Assembly: GCF_009663685.2 (NCBI RefSeq)
Contig: NZ_RCOG02000026.1
Location: forward strand, 62,001-126,000
Reading direction: 5' to 3'
From: Cupriavidus sp. U2
Lineage (GTDB): Bacteria > Pseudomonadota > Gammaproteobacteria > Burkholderiales > Burkholderiaceae
Length of the DNA stretch: 64,000 bases
A program made the position numbers and the translations under genes. Below, one piece after another: positions 27,296 to 34,926 of the stretch. The notes beneath the pieces are model-generated. The model did not search any database, was not told the origin of the DNA, and saw nothing but the letters and a program-made list of their open reading frames with translations. Numbering within the stretch: the stretch's first letter is position 1; every line of letters begins with the position of its first letter.

Positions 27296-28759
27296 TCAGG
27301 GCTGCGGCTGCGTGTGGCGCGGCAGGAAGCGGCCGGCGCGCACGCCGGTGGCCGCACGGTGCTGCCAGGTCAGCTCGCCGTTGACCCAGACCGCCGCAAT
27401 GCCTTCGGCCGGCTGCATCGGGTCGGTGAAGCTGGCGGCGTCGCGGATGGTCGCCGCATCGAACAGCACCAGGTCGGCCCAGTAGCCTTCGCGCACGAAG
27501 CCGCGATCCTGCAGGCCGAAGCGTTCGGCGGACAGGCCGGTCATCTTGTTGACGGCCACGGCCAGCGGAAACAGTTCGCGGTCGCGCGCGTAATGGCCCA
27601 GCACGCGCGGGAACGCGCCCCACAGGCGCGGATGCGGCAGCGGATCGTTGGGCAGGCCATCGGAACCGACCACCGTGGCCGGATGGCTGAGGATGCGGTC
27701 CACATCGGCGTCTTCCATGCAGTGGTAGACGGCGCCGGCCGGCTGCAGACGGCGCGCGGCCTCCATCATGTCCACCTGCCATTCGGTGGCGATATCGGCC
27801 AGCAGGCGGCCACCCATGTCGGGGTGCGGCTCGGACCACGTCACCTGGATGTCGAAATCGCTGGTCACCTGCTTGAGGTCCAGCGTCGACGAACTGGCCG
27901 TGTACGGATAGCAGTCGCAGCCCACCGGCTGCCAACGCTGCGCGGCTTCCAGCGACTGCAGCACCTCGCCGCTGCGACCCCAGTTCGGCACCCCTGCGCA
28001 TTTCAGGTGCGAGATCACCACCGGCACGCGCGCATGGCGGCCGATGCGGTACGCCTCGTCCATGGCATCGAGGATTTCGGCGAATTCGCTGCGCAGGTGC
28101 GTGGCGTATAGCGCGCCGGCATCGGCCAGCGGTTCGGCCAGCGACAGGACTTCGTCCGTCGGGGCACTGAATGCGTTGGCATAGGCCAGCCCGGTGGACA
28201 GACCCAGCGCGCCGTGTGCCAGGGCGTCTTCGAGTTGCGCGCGCATGGCCGCGATCTCGTCGGCCGTGGCGGCGCGGTCGAAGCGGTCCATATGGTTGCT
28301 GCGCAGCGCCGTGTGGCCCACCAGCGCGGCCACGTTGACCGATGGCCGCGCCGCGTTGACGGCATCGACGTAGGTCTTGAAATCGGGATAGCGGAACGCG
28401 TCGGCGCGGCCCAGCAGGTTCATCGGGTCGGGCGGGTCGCCGTCCAGCGTCACTGGCGCCGCGCTGATGCCGCAGTTGCCGACGATGACCGTGGTCACGC
28501 CCTGCGAGATCTTCGGCGTCATCGCCGGATCGCGCACGACATTGGTGTCGTCGTGCGTATGCACGTCGATGAAGCCCGGCGCCAGGGCCAGGCCGTGGCC
28601 TTCCACGACACGCGAGGCGGTGTCGGGATCGATGGTGCCGGCTTCATCGATGCGGGCGATGCGCCCGTCGCGGATGCCGATGTCGGCCATGCGCGCCGCG
28701 CTGCCCGAGCCGTCCAGCAGCATGACGCAGCGAATCAGGGTATCGAAAAGGTGTGGCAT
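27296..28759 (-). CDS. N-acyl-D-amino-acid deacylase (D-aminoacylase family)
   Basis: The 487-residue amidohydrolase has the D-aminoacylase metal-site pattern: HxH in GFIDVHTHDD (residues about 65-72), Cys in VGNCGI, histidines in ATHLRSE and ISHLKC, and the Asp in VVGSDGLP. These enzymes release D-amino acids from N-acyl derivatives. In this cluster the likely substrate is N-acetyl-D-glucosaminate, itself an N-acetyl D-configured 2-amino acid. It starts two bases after the regulator's stop and lies about 50 bases before the RidA gene, so the arm is one operon. Generic D-aminoacylase activity is the alternative. Confidence 0.9.
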   Translation of the reverse strand: MPHLFDTLIRCVMLLDGSGSAARMADIGIRDGRIARIDEAGTIDPDTASRVVEGHGLALAPGFIDVHTHDDTNVVRDPAMTPKISQGVTTVIVGNCGISAAPVTLDGDPPDPMNLLGRADAFRYPDFKTYVDAVNAARPSVNVAALVGHTALRSNHMDRFDRAATADEIAAMRAQLEDALAHGALGLSTGLAYANAFSAPTDEVLSLAEPLADAGALYATHLRSEFAEILDAMDEAYRIGRHARVPVVISHLKCAGVPNWGRSGEVLQSLEAAQRWQPVGCDCYPYTASSSTLDLKQVTSDFDIQVTWSEPHPDMGGRLLADIATEWQVDMMEAARRLQPAGAVYHCMEDADVDRILSHPATVVGSDGLPNDPLPHPRLWGAFPRVLGHYARDRELFPLAVAVNKMTGLSAERFGLQDRGFVREGYWADLVLFDAATIRDAASFTDPMQPAEGIAAVWVNGELTWQHRAATGVRAGRFLPRHTQPQP

Positions 28760-28761
28760 GG

Positions 28762-29667
28762 TCAGTCTCCCAGCGGCTGGCGGCTGTCCGGGCCGTCGCT
28801 GTCATGGCTGACGCCGCGATGGGCGTCGAGCACGTATTTCAGGCGGCGCAGCTTTTCCTTGCTCTGGTCCTGCTGGAGCATCGCGCACTGGGTGGCCAGC
28901 ACGTCCACCACCATCAGCATCGCGTAGCGCGACGCCGACGGCTTGAAGATGAAGTCGGTCTCCAGCGTCCGCACGGGCAGCAGCACGTCGGCGCGCGCCG
29001 CCAGCGGCGACCCCAGCGCCGTCACGGCGATCAGCCGGGCACCGTACTCGCGCGCGATATCGCAACTGGCGAGGATCTCGGGCACGTTGCCGCTGGCGGA
29101 AAACGCCAGTACCACGTCGTCACGCGACAGCGTGGCGGCCACCATCTTCTGCAGCAGCGCGTCTTGATACGTCGCCACGGGCTGGCCCAGCCGCGCCAGC
29201 CGATAGCGCGCCTCGTCGGCCATGAACGTGGAGCCGCCACCCATGCCGAAAGCGTAGACCATGCGTGCACCGAGCAACAGCCGCGCGGCTTCGGCAATCC
29301 GTTCGGGGTCGATCAGCTTGCGGTTGACCTCCAGCGTCGTCAGCACGTCGGTGTGGATGCGCTCGGCCATGGTGGCCGGCGAGGCGTCGTCGGCCAGCGC
29401 CGGGGCGGGCTGCAGGAACCGTGTGCCAACCGCGGTGGCCTGGGCCAGGCGCAGCTTCAGGTCGCGCACGTCGCGGCAGCCGATGGCCTTGGCAAAGCGC
29501 GTCACGCTGGCTTCGCTGACGGCGGCCTTGCGCGCCAGTTCGTTGATGCTGGTGGCCGCCGCGCCGGCAAGGTCCTCCAGGATCACTTGCGCCACCTTTT
29601 GCTCGGCCAGCCGCAGTGACGGGCCACGCTCGGCAATGCGGGTCAGGATGTCGAACGGTGCGGTCAT
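28762..29667 (-). CDS. RpiR-family transcriptional regulator
   Basis: The 301-residue protein has an N-terminal RpiR helix-turn-helix (INELARKAAVSEASVTRFAK, about residues 41-60) and a SIS sugar-phosphate-binding domain (about 120-260, with FGMGGGSTFMADEA and FSASGNVPEI). Members such as HexR sense KDPG or related phosphosugars. It is the first gene of the minus arm and faces the deaminase-kinase-aldolase arm, so it probably controls both, with KDPG a plausible effector. Two inverted repeats in the divergent region are candidate sites. Confidence 0.92.
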   Translation of the reverse strand: MTAPFDILTRIAERGPSLRLAEQKVAQVILEDLAGAAATSINELARKAAVSEASVTRFAKAIGCRDVRDLKLRLAQATAVGTRFLQPAPALADDASPATMAERIHTDVLTTLEVNRKLIDPERIAEAARLLLGARMVYAFGMGGGSTFMADEARYRLARLGQPVATYQDALLQKMVAATLSRDDVVLAFSASGNVPEILASCDIAREYGARLIAVTALGSPLAARADVLLPVRTLETDFIFKPSASRYAMLMVVDVLATQCAMLQQDQSKEKLRRLKYVLDAHRGVSHDSDGPDSRQPLGD

Positions 29668-29709
29668 GGCGGATGGCGAGGGCTGGCAGGCCGCTGGGGC
29701 GACACAGCA

Positions 29710-29746
29710 TGTTACTTTATAACAAGGATGAAATATCGTAGTTTCA
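29710..29746. promoter_or_regulatory. candidate RpiR operators in the divergent region
   Basis: Two adjacent inverted repeats are visible. TGTTA-5-TAACA spans 29710-29724. TGAAAT-6-GTTTCA spans 29729-29746, with one mismatch from perfect symmetry. They lie between the regulator gene and the deaminase gene, where an RpiR protein would control both arms. RpiR-family operators are commonly A+T-rich palindromes of this size. No footprint is implied. Confidence 0.5.
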
Positions 29747-29791
29747 AGGCTATGATTACGTCAATTGAATTTTTACAGGGTGATGTCAGCC

Positions 29792-31060
29792 ATGCGTGAA
29801 ACAAAGTACCAGACCGGCATGATCGATCCGCTGAACAAGGCACTGGGCCGTCTGGACGCACCGCTGACACCGGCCGAAGCCGGCCAGCCGGGCTGGCATC
29901 TGCTGCGCGAGGAACTGAGCCTGCCGGCCGCCGTGCTCTACGAAGACAAGCTCGTTCACAACCTTCAGTGGATGAGGAAGTTCATGGGTGCCTATGGTGT
30001 GCAGTTGGCGCCGCATGGCAAGACGACGATGGCGCCGAAGCTGTTTGCGCGCCAGCTTGCCGAGGGCGCGTGGGGCATCACGCTGGCCACGGCGCAACAG
30101 ACCGCGGCCGCCGCCGCGCACGGCGTGAAGCGCGTGCTGATGGCCAACCAGCTGGTCGGTCGCCGCAATATGGAAATCGTGGCCGATCTGCTACGCGACC
30201 CTGGCTTCGAGTTTTTCACGCTGGTGGATTCGGCGGCCCTGGTCGACCAGCTTGGCGCGTACTTTCAAGCCCGGGGGCAGACGCTGCAGGTGCTGCTGGA
30301 ACTGGGCGTGGAAGGCGGCCGCACCGGCGTACGCGACGCTGCGCAGCAGGCCGAGGTGCTGCAGGCACTGTCGCGCTGGCCTGACGCGCTGTCTCTGGCC
30401 GGCGTCGAGGTCTATGAGGGTGTGCTGCAGCAGGAGGCCGATATCCGGCGGTTCCTGCAGCGCACCGTGGCCGTCACGCGCGAACTGGCCGCCGCCGGCC
30501 GCTTCGGCCGCAGTCCCGTGGTGATGTCGGGCGCGGGCTCGGCATGGTACGACGTGGTGGCTGAAGAATTCGCCCGGACCGATATTGGCGCGCCGATCGA
30601 CATCGTGCTGCGTCCCGGTTGCTACCTGACCCACGACGTGGGTGTCTACCGGGCGGCGCAGGAGCGTATCCTGGCCAGCAACCCGGTGGCGCAAAAGATG
30701 CGCGAGGGCCTGTTGCCGGCGCTGCAGCTGTGGGCCTATGTGCAGTCGATTCCCGAGCCCCGGCGCGCCATCATCGGCATGGGCAAGCGCGACGCCGCGT
30801 TCGACGCCGGCATGCCGATTCCGGCGCAGATCTATCGCCCCGGCGCCGCCGCGCCCGTGGCGGCGCCGGCCGAATGGAAGGTGACCGGCATGATGGACCA
30901 GCATGCCTACCTGGAAATCGCCGCTGGCGACGACATTCGTGTCGGCGATATGATTGCCTTTGATATCTCGCATCCCTGCCTGACGTTCGACAAGTGGCGC
31001 CACATCCCCGTGCTGGATGGCCAGTTGCGCGTTATCGACATCGTGCAGACGTTCTTCTGA
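29792..31060 (+). CDS. DSD1-type PLP-dependent D-amino-acid deaminase, probable D-glucosaminate dehydratase
   Basis: The 422-residue protein has an alanine-racemase-like N-terminal barrel with the PLP lysine in LAPHGKTTMAPK and a C-terminal D-serine-dehydratase-like domain with metal ligands in MMDQHAYLEI and ISHPCLTF. Such enzymes remove water then ammonia from D-3-hydroxy amino acids (D-serine, D-threonine). D-glucosaminate has the same 2-amino-3-hydroxy D geometry and would give 2-keto-3-deoxygluconate, the substrate of the next gene's product. I chose the ATG at 29792 because AGGGTGA lies eight bases upstream; starts at 29783 or a TTG at 29765 are possible. Product inference rests on context. 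Confidence 0.88.
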   Translation: MRETKYQTGMIDPLNKALGRLDAPLTPAEAGQPGWHLLREELSLPAAVLYEDKLVHNLQWMRKFMGAYGVQLAPHGKTTMAPKLFARQLAEGAWGITLATAQQTAAAAAHGVKRVLMANQLVGRRNMEIVADLLRDPGFEFFTLVDSAALVDQLGAYFQARGQTLQVLLELGVEGGRTGVRDAAQQAEVLQALSRWPDALSLAGVEVYEGVLQQEADIRRFLQRTVAVTRELAAAGRFGRSPVVMSGAGSAWYDVVAEEFARTDIGAPIDIVLRPGCYLTHDVGVYRAAQERILASNPVAQKMREGLLPALQLWAYVQSIPEPRRAIIGMGKRDAAFDAGMPIPAQIYRPGAAAPVAAPAEWKVTGMMDQHAYLEIAAGDDIRVGDMIAFDISHPCLTFDKWRHIPVLDGQLRVIDIVQTFF

Positions 31061-31077
31061 AAGAGAGGCGCGCGTTC

Positions 31078-32013
31078 ATGAGTATCGACATCCTTGCCTA
31101 CGGCGAACCGCTGGTCGAGTTCAACCAGCAGCCCGATGATCCGACCCGCTACCTGCAGGGTTTTGGCGGCGACACCTCCAACTTTGCGATTGCCGCCGCG
31201 CGCCAGGGCGCGAGCACCGGCTACATCAGCGCCGTGGGCGCCGACAGCTTTGGCGAGCGGCTGCTGGCATTGTGGACGCACGAGCGGGTGGACACGCGGC
31301 ACGTCAGCATCAATGCCGCGGCCCCCACCGGGGTCTATTTCGTTTCCCACGACAATCACGGCCATCGCTTCGACTACCTGCGCGAAGGGTCGGCGGCCAG
31401 CCGCTATCACCACGAACAGCTGCCGTTGGCGGCCATTGCGCAGGCGCGCTACCTGCACCTGTCCGGCATCAGTCTGGCCATCAGCACGTCGGCCTGCGAC
31501 GCCGGCCTGGCGGCGATGGAGCATGCGCGCAAGGCAGGCGTGCAGGTGTCGCTGGACACCAACCTGCGGCTGCGCCTGTGGTCCCTGGCGCGGGCGCGCG
31601 GCATCATGCGCGAGGCGTTCTCGATGACCGATATCTGCCTGCCGAGCTGGGACGACATCACCGTGCTGACGGGCCTGGATGACCGCGACGCGATCGTCGA
31701 CCACCTGCTCACCTGCGGCGTAAAGGTGGTGGCGCTGAAGCTGGGCGAGGAGGGCAGCTACGTGGCCACGCCCGAGTCGCGCACGCTGGTGGCGCCGTAT
31801 CCGGTCCGGCCGCTCGATGCCACGGGCGCGGGCGACTGCTTCGGCGGCAGCTTCGTGGCGCGTCTGGCCGCGGGCGCCGATCCGTTCGAGGCCGCGCGCT
31901 ATGCCAACGTGGCGGCGGCGTTGTCGACCACTGGCTACGGCGCGGTGGCGCCGATCCCCACCGCCGAAACGGTGCTGGCCCGCCTGGAGCGGGGCGTTTC
32001 GGTCATCGCCTGA
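31078..32013 (+). CDS. kdgK: 2-keto-3-deoxygluconate kinase
   Basis: The 311-residue PfkB-family kinase opens with ILAYGEPLVEFNQQ, has GFGGDTSNFAIAAAR for sugar binding and the catalytic/anion-hole motif DATGAGDCFGGSF. The pattern with YGEPLVEF and GGDTSN fits KDG kinases. It phosphorylates 2-keto-3-deoxygluconate to KDPG. GAGAGG precedes the ATG at 31078, 17 bases after the deaminase stop. The next gene encodes the aldolase that consumes KDPG. Confidence 0.9.
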   Translation: MSIDILAYGEPLVEFNQQPDDPTRYLQGFGGDTSNFAIAAARQGASTGYISAVGADSFGERLLALWTHERVDTRHVSINAAAPTGVYFVSHDNHGHRFDYLREGSAASRYHHEQLPLAAIAQARYLHLSGISLAISTSACDAGLAAMEHARKAGVQVSLDTNLRLRLWSLARARGIMREAFSMTDICLPSWDDITVLTGLDDRDAIVDHLLTCGVKVVALKLGEEGSYVATPESRTLVAPYPVRPLDATGAGDCFGGSFVARLAAGADPFEAARYANVAAALSTTGYGAVAPIPTAETVLARLERGVSVIA

Positions 32014-32060
32014 ACCGGCCCCGGGCATACCGGGTCTGACGGCTCAGGACAATGAACATT

Positions 32061-32714
32061 ATGAATACTGTCATGCAAATCCAACCTTCTCCGCTGATCG
32101 AACGCCTGACCAACGTGCCGGTGATTCCGGTGCTCGAATACCACTCGGTGGACGACGCGCTGCGCATCAGCGAGGCCCTGGTCGAGGGCGGCCTGCCGAT
32201 GCTGGAAATCACGCTGCGCACGCCGGTGGCGCTGCAGGCCATGGAGGCCGTGGCCAAGGCGTTGCCGCAGGCTGTGGTGGGCGCCGGCACGGTGCTCACT
32301 ATCGATCAATTGCGCGCGGTGCGTGACGTCGGCGCGCAGTTCGCCGTGTCGCCGGGGCTTACGCAGAAGCTGGCCGATGGCGCCCAGGGCGCCGGCATCG
32401 CGCTGCTGCCGGGCGTGGCGACGGCCAGCGAGGCGATGTTTGCGCTGGAGTGCGGGTTTTCGTTCCTGAAGTTCTTCCCGGCGGAGGCTGCCGGCGGCGT
32501 GCCCATGCTGAAATCGCTGCACGGCCCGTTGTCGCAACTGAAGTTCTGCCCGACGGGTGGCATCGACCTGGCCAAGGCGTCGACCTATCTGGCGCTGCCC
32601 AACGTGGTGTGCGTGGGTGGCTCGTGGGTGGTGCCCAAGGACGCCGTGGCGGCCAAGGACTGGGCGCGCATTCGCAGGCTGGCCGAAGAAGCAGCGCAAC
32701 TGCGCAAGCCCTGA
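32061..32714 (+). CDS. eda: KDPG aldolase
   Basis: The roughly 217-residue class I aldolase has VPVIPVLEYHSVDDA, the catalytic glutamate and phosphate-handling residues in LEITLRTPVAL, the Schiff-base lysine in FLKFFPAEA and the CPTGGI phosphate loop. It splits KDPG into pyruvate and glyceraldehyde-3-phosphate. Three in-frame ATGs (32052, 32061, 32073) occur; AGGA at 32046-32049 is best placed for 32061. It ends the plus-strand arm and is followed by a hairpin. Confidence 0.93.
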   Translation: MNTVMQIQPSPLIERLTNVPVIPVLEYHSVDDALRISEALVEGGLPMLEITLRTPVALQAMEAVAKALPQAVVGAGTVLTIDQLRAVRDVGAQFAVSPGLTQKLADGAQGAGIALLPGVATASEAMFALECGFSFLKFFPAEAAGGVPMLKSLHGPLSQLKFCPTGGIDLAKASTYLALPNVVCVGGSWVVPKDAVAAKDWARIRRLAEEAAQLRKP

Positions 32715-32791
32715 GTCAAGGCGGTGAGACGGCGCTGGCAGTAAGAATTACAAAGCCGGCGCGATGGCGGGCGAGAACCCTGCAAAGCAAC

Positions 32792-32812
32792 AAGGGCGCC
32801 ACTGGCGCCCTT
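32792..32812. terminator. bidirectional hairpin between eda and the entericidin gene
   Basis: AAGGGCGCC and GGCGCCCTT form a perfect nine-base stem with a three-base loop, lying between convergent genes. The T-run is short on both sides, so efficiency is uncertain. Confidence 0.6.
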
Positions 32813-32851
32813 GCATGCATCGCGGGGTGGTGGCGATGACGAAATTGGAGA

Positions 32852-32983
32852 TTACTTCGATTTCTCGGCCGAATTCTCAAGCTTCTGTCCACCCTTCTGG
32901 ACATCCTGCCCCAGACCGGACATCGTGTTGCAGCCTGCGAGCAGCGTGGCAACCAGCACGCACCAGATCCATCCTTTTTTCAT
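32852..32983 (-). CDS. entericidin A/B-family lipoprotein
   Basis: The 43-residue product has a Lys-start signal peptide and a lipobox LLAGC, followed by NTMSGLGQDVQKGGQKLENS, the entericidin signature. AAGGAG lies seven bases before the ATG at 32983. Entericidins are tiny envelope lipoproteins linked to stationary-phase lysis in E. coli, where an A (antidote) and B (toxin) gene are paired; only one copy is here. Confidence 0.88.
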   Translation of the reverse strand: MKKGWIWCVLVATLLAGCNTMSGLGQDVQKGGQKLENSAEKSK

Positions 32984-33127
32984 CAGAGGCTCCTTTCGGG
33001 GGATAGTGAGAAGTGGGCACAGTGTATCGTCGCCCCCATCTCCGCCGATGCAGGATGTGTGCCTATTTGGCACTACGAAGATGTCTGACAGACAAAGACC
33101 GACACCGGCGCCTTGGGGCTCCGCGGC

Positions 33128-34462
33128 TCAGGGCTTGAGCAGCAGGCGGGCACGTTCGGTGACGGCGGCGTGCGTCTGCATGAGCCACGGTGCCGGAAAC
33201 GGTTGCGCCAGCAGGAAGCCCTGCATGGTGTCGCAACCCCAGCTGCGGATCACATCCAGCTGCGCCTGGGTTTCCACGCCCTTGGCACAGACCGCCACCC
33301 CGCGCGCCTTGGCCCATTCGCAGGCACGGCGCAGGCTTGCCGCCATGTCGGGCTTCTGGCTGGCATGGCCGAGATGCCGCGCGTCGAGCGTCACGATATC
33401 GGGCTGCACCAGTGAAAGCGCCCGCAGGCTGGCCGCCGAGTCGGTAAAGTCCGCCAGCGCGATACCCACGCCGCCATCGCGCAGGCGCCGGGCCTTGTCG
33501 GTTGCCTCGGCGGGGGGCACGATATCGACCGGCACCTCGACGCAGATCTGTCCAGGCCTGACGTGATGGGCGTCGATGGCCCGACGCAGCATGCAGATCG
33601 TGTCATCGGCCTGAAGCTGGGAACTGGTGGCCAGCAGCGTGAACTGCAGGGGCCCGAGCGTTGCCGTATCGCGCAACAGCTGCAGCAACTGCTGGAGCGT
33701 CCAGCCGCCAATCACATTCATCAGGCCCAGGGCTTCGGCGGCCGGCAGGAAGTCTTGCGGCGCCACGCGACCCAGAACCGGGTGCTGCCATCGCAGACGT
33801 ACCGTATAGGCGGTAATCGCGGCGGTGGCTAGCGATGCACGCGGTTGCAGTTGCAGGCTCAGTTCGCCACGTTCGATGGCGCTGGGCAACGCTGCGAGCA
33901 GTGTCGCCATGCGCGGCGTGGCGGGGCGGCTGGCCGTGCCGATGCCGGCGCCACCCCGACGATTGACCTGCAGCATGGCGTCGAAAGCCTGCTGCAGCAG
34001 CCGTTCGGTGCCGGTGTCGGGCTCGTCCACGGCACTGCCGATGCTGCACGACAGATAGGCTTCGAAGCCGCCTACCTGGAAGGGCCGGCCGAGTTGGCCG
34101 GCCACTGCCTCGCTCAGCGAATGGGCGCTTTCGGCGCCGTCAGGCAACACGCAGGCCACGCCAAGATCGGCCGGCCCCAGCCACTGCATGGCCACCGGCA
34201 TGCTGGTCACCGAGGTGACGCGGGACTTCACCTGGGTGCGGAGGTCGTGCGCGCGCTGCGGCCCGATGCTTTCACAGGCGAGGGCGAAACGGTCGAGCCG
34301 GATCACCATCACGGCCAGCAGGTGGGCCGGACCGAAGTGCGTGCGGTGTTCCTCCAGCGCGGCCAGAAAGGACGCCGGCTGGATGGCCTTGGGGGGTGGG
34401 TCTGCAGGTGACCCGCTACCACCGACGCCGGGCGTCGGCGTGTCTTTGGTGTCAGGATCCAT
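33128..34462 (-). CDS. degenerate GGDEF-EAL domain protein
   Basis: The 444-residue protein keeps the length and fold pattern of a GGDEF-EAL pair, but the catalytic residues are gone. No GGDEF sequence is present in the first half. The EAL triplet is replaced by T220-V221-R222 before LRWQHP; the DDFG motif reads ADFT; the lysine region reads VTLD; the EGVET motif reads KGVET. It cannot be an active c-di-GMP phosphodiesterase by these criteria. It may bind the nucleotide or a protein partner, as some inactive EAL proteins do. No transmembrane or sensor domain is visible. Confidence 0.82.
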   Translation of the reverse strand: MDPDTKDTPTPGVGGSGSPADPPPKAIQPASFLAALEEHRTHFGPAHLLAVMVIRLDRFALACESIGPQRAHDLRTQVKSRVTSVTSMPVAMQWLGPADLGVACVLPDGAESAHSLSEAVAGQLGRPFQVGGFEAYLSCSIGSAVDEPDTGTERLLQQAFDAMLQVNRRGGAGIGTASRPATPRMATLLAALPSAIERGELSLQLQPRASLATAAITAYTVRLRWQHPVLGRVAPQDFLPAAEALGLMNVIGGWTLQQLLQLLRDTATLGPLQFTLLATSSQLQADDTICMLRRAIDAHHVRPGQICVEVPVDIVPPAEATDKARRLRDGGVGIALADFTDSAASLRALSLVQPDIVTLDARHLGHASQKPDMAASLRRACEWAKARGVAVCAKGVETQAQLDVIRSWGCDTMQGFLLAQPFPAPWLMQTHAAVTERARLLLKP

Positions 34463-34591
34463 CTATTACCCGTGCTGGCAGCGAGTTCATTTGTGCATTG
34501 GCCGCCCGCGATACATCGGACTGCATTCCCGTTCATGCGTGAAGGCGCGCGTTCCACATCCGACAAGCGCGCTCGTTTTCATTATTTTTAT

Positions 34592-34650
34592 GATGACGCG
34601 GCCCGTCATCTCAGTGGTACTACTTAGTTGTTGGGCCGCATAGCTGAGAT
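34592..34650 (-). ncRNA. candidate structured RNA leader (pseudoknot-capable)
   Basis: Two perfect seven-base helices cross each other: GCGGCCC (34598-34604) with GGGCCGC (34633-34639), and ATCTCAG (34608-34614) with CTGAGAT (34644-34650). That is H-type pseudoknot geometry. A third, mutually exclusive hairpin pairs GATGACG (34592-34598) with CGTCATC (34604-34610). The block lies about 130 bases upstream of the degenerate GGDEF-EAL gene on its coding strand, so it could be a leader with alternative folds. I do not recognise a known riboswitch class. DNA-binding sites are the alternative. Confidence 0.4.
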
Positions 34651-34879
34651 CATACGGCAGTGACGAACAATTTCGGAGAACGCCGATGTTGGCGTGGCGC
34701 GTGCGGCGCACACATTTGATTTCAAACAACGCTCTCAATTGTCGCTACCTTTGTTATCTTGACCATCGAGGGTGATTGGCGATAAAAGGCGGCCGCGGCA
34801 ATGGAGCCGGAAGTCGGCCGTGATGGCCGTCCCGCGAAAGAAAAACGGCAAAAAAAAAGCAAGGAAAAACGGCAAAGAA

Positions 34880-34910
34880 AACGGGCGCATGGTGCGCCCG
34901 TTGTTGTTTC
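34880..34910 (-). terminator. intrinsic terminator after the CorC-family gene
   Basis: On the minus strand AACGGGCGCA pairs with TGCGCCCGTT around a three-base loop, followed by TTCTTTGCCGTTTTT. It starts about 25 bases after the stop codon. Confidence 0.7.
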
Positions 34911-34926
34911 ATTCTGTCGGCCGGTC

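Larger units (their letters stand above)
34463..34926. other. 464-base intergenic region
   Basis: This region lies upstream of the EAL gene and downstream of the CorC-family gene. It is AT-richer than average between about 34470 and 34780. It holds the crossing inverted repeats at 34592-34650, a poly-A-rich stretch near 34840-34880, and the terminator at 34880-34910. I find no convincing gene. Confidence 0.5.
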
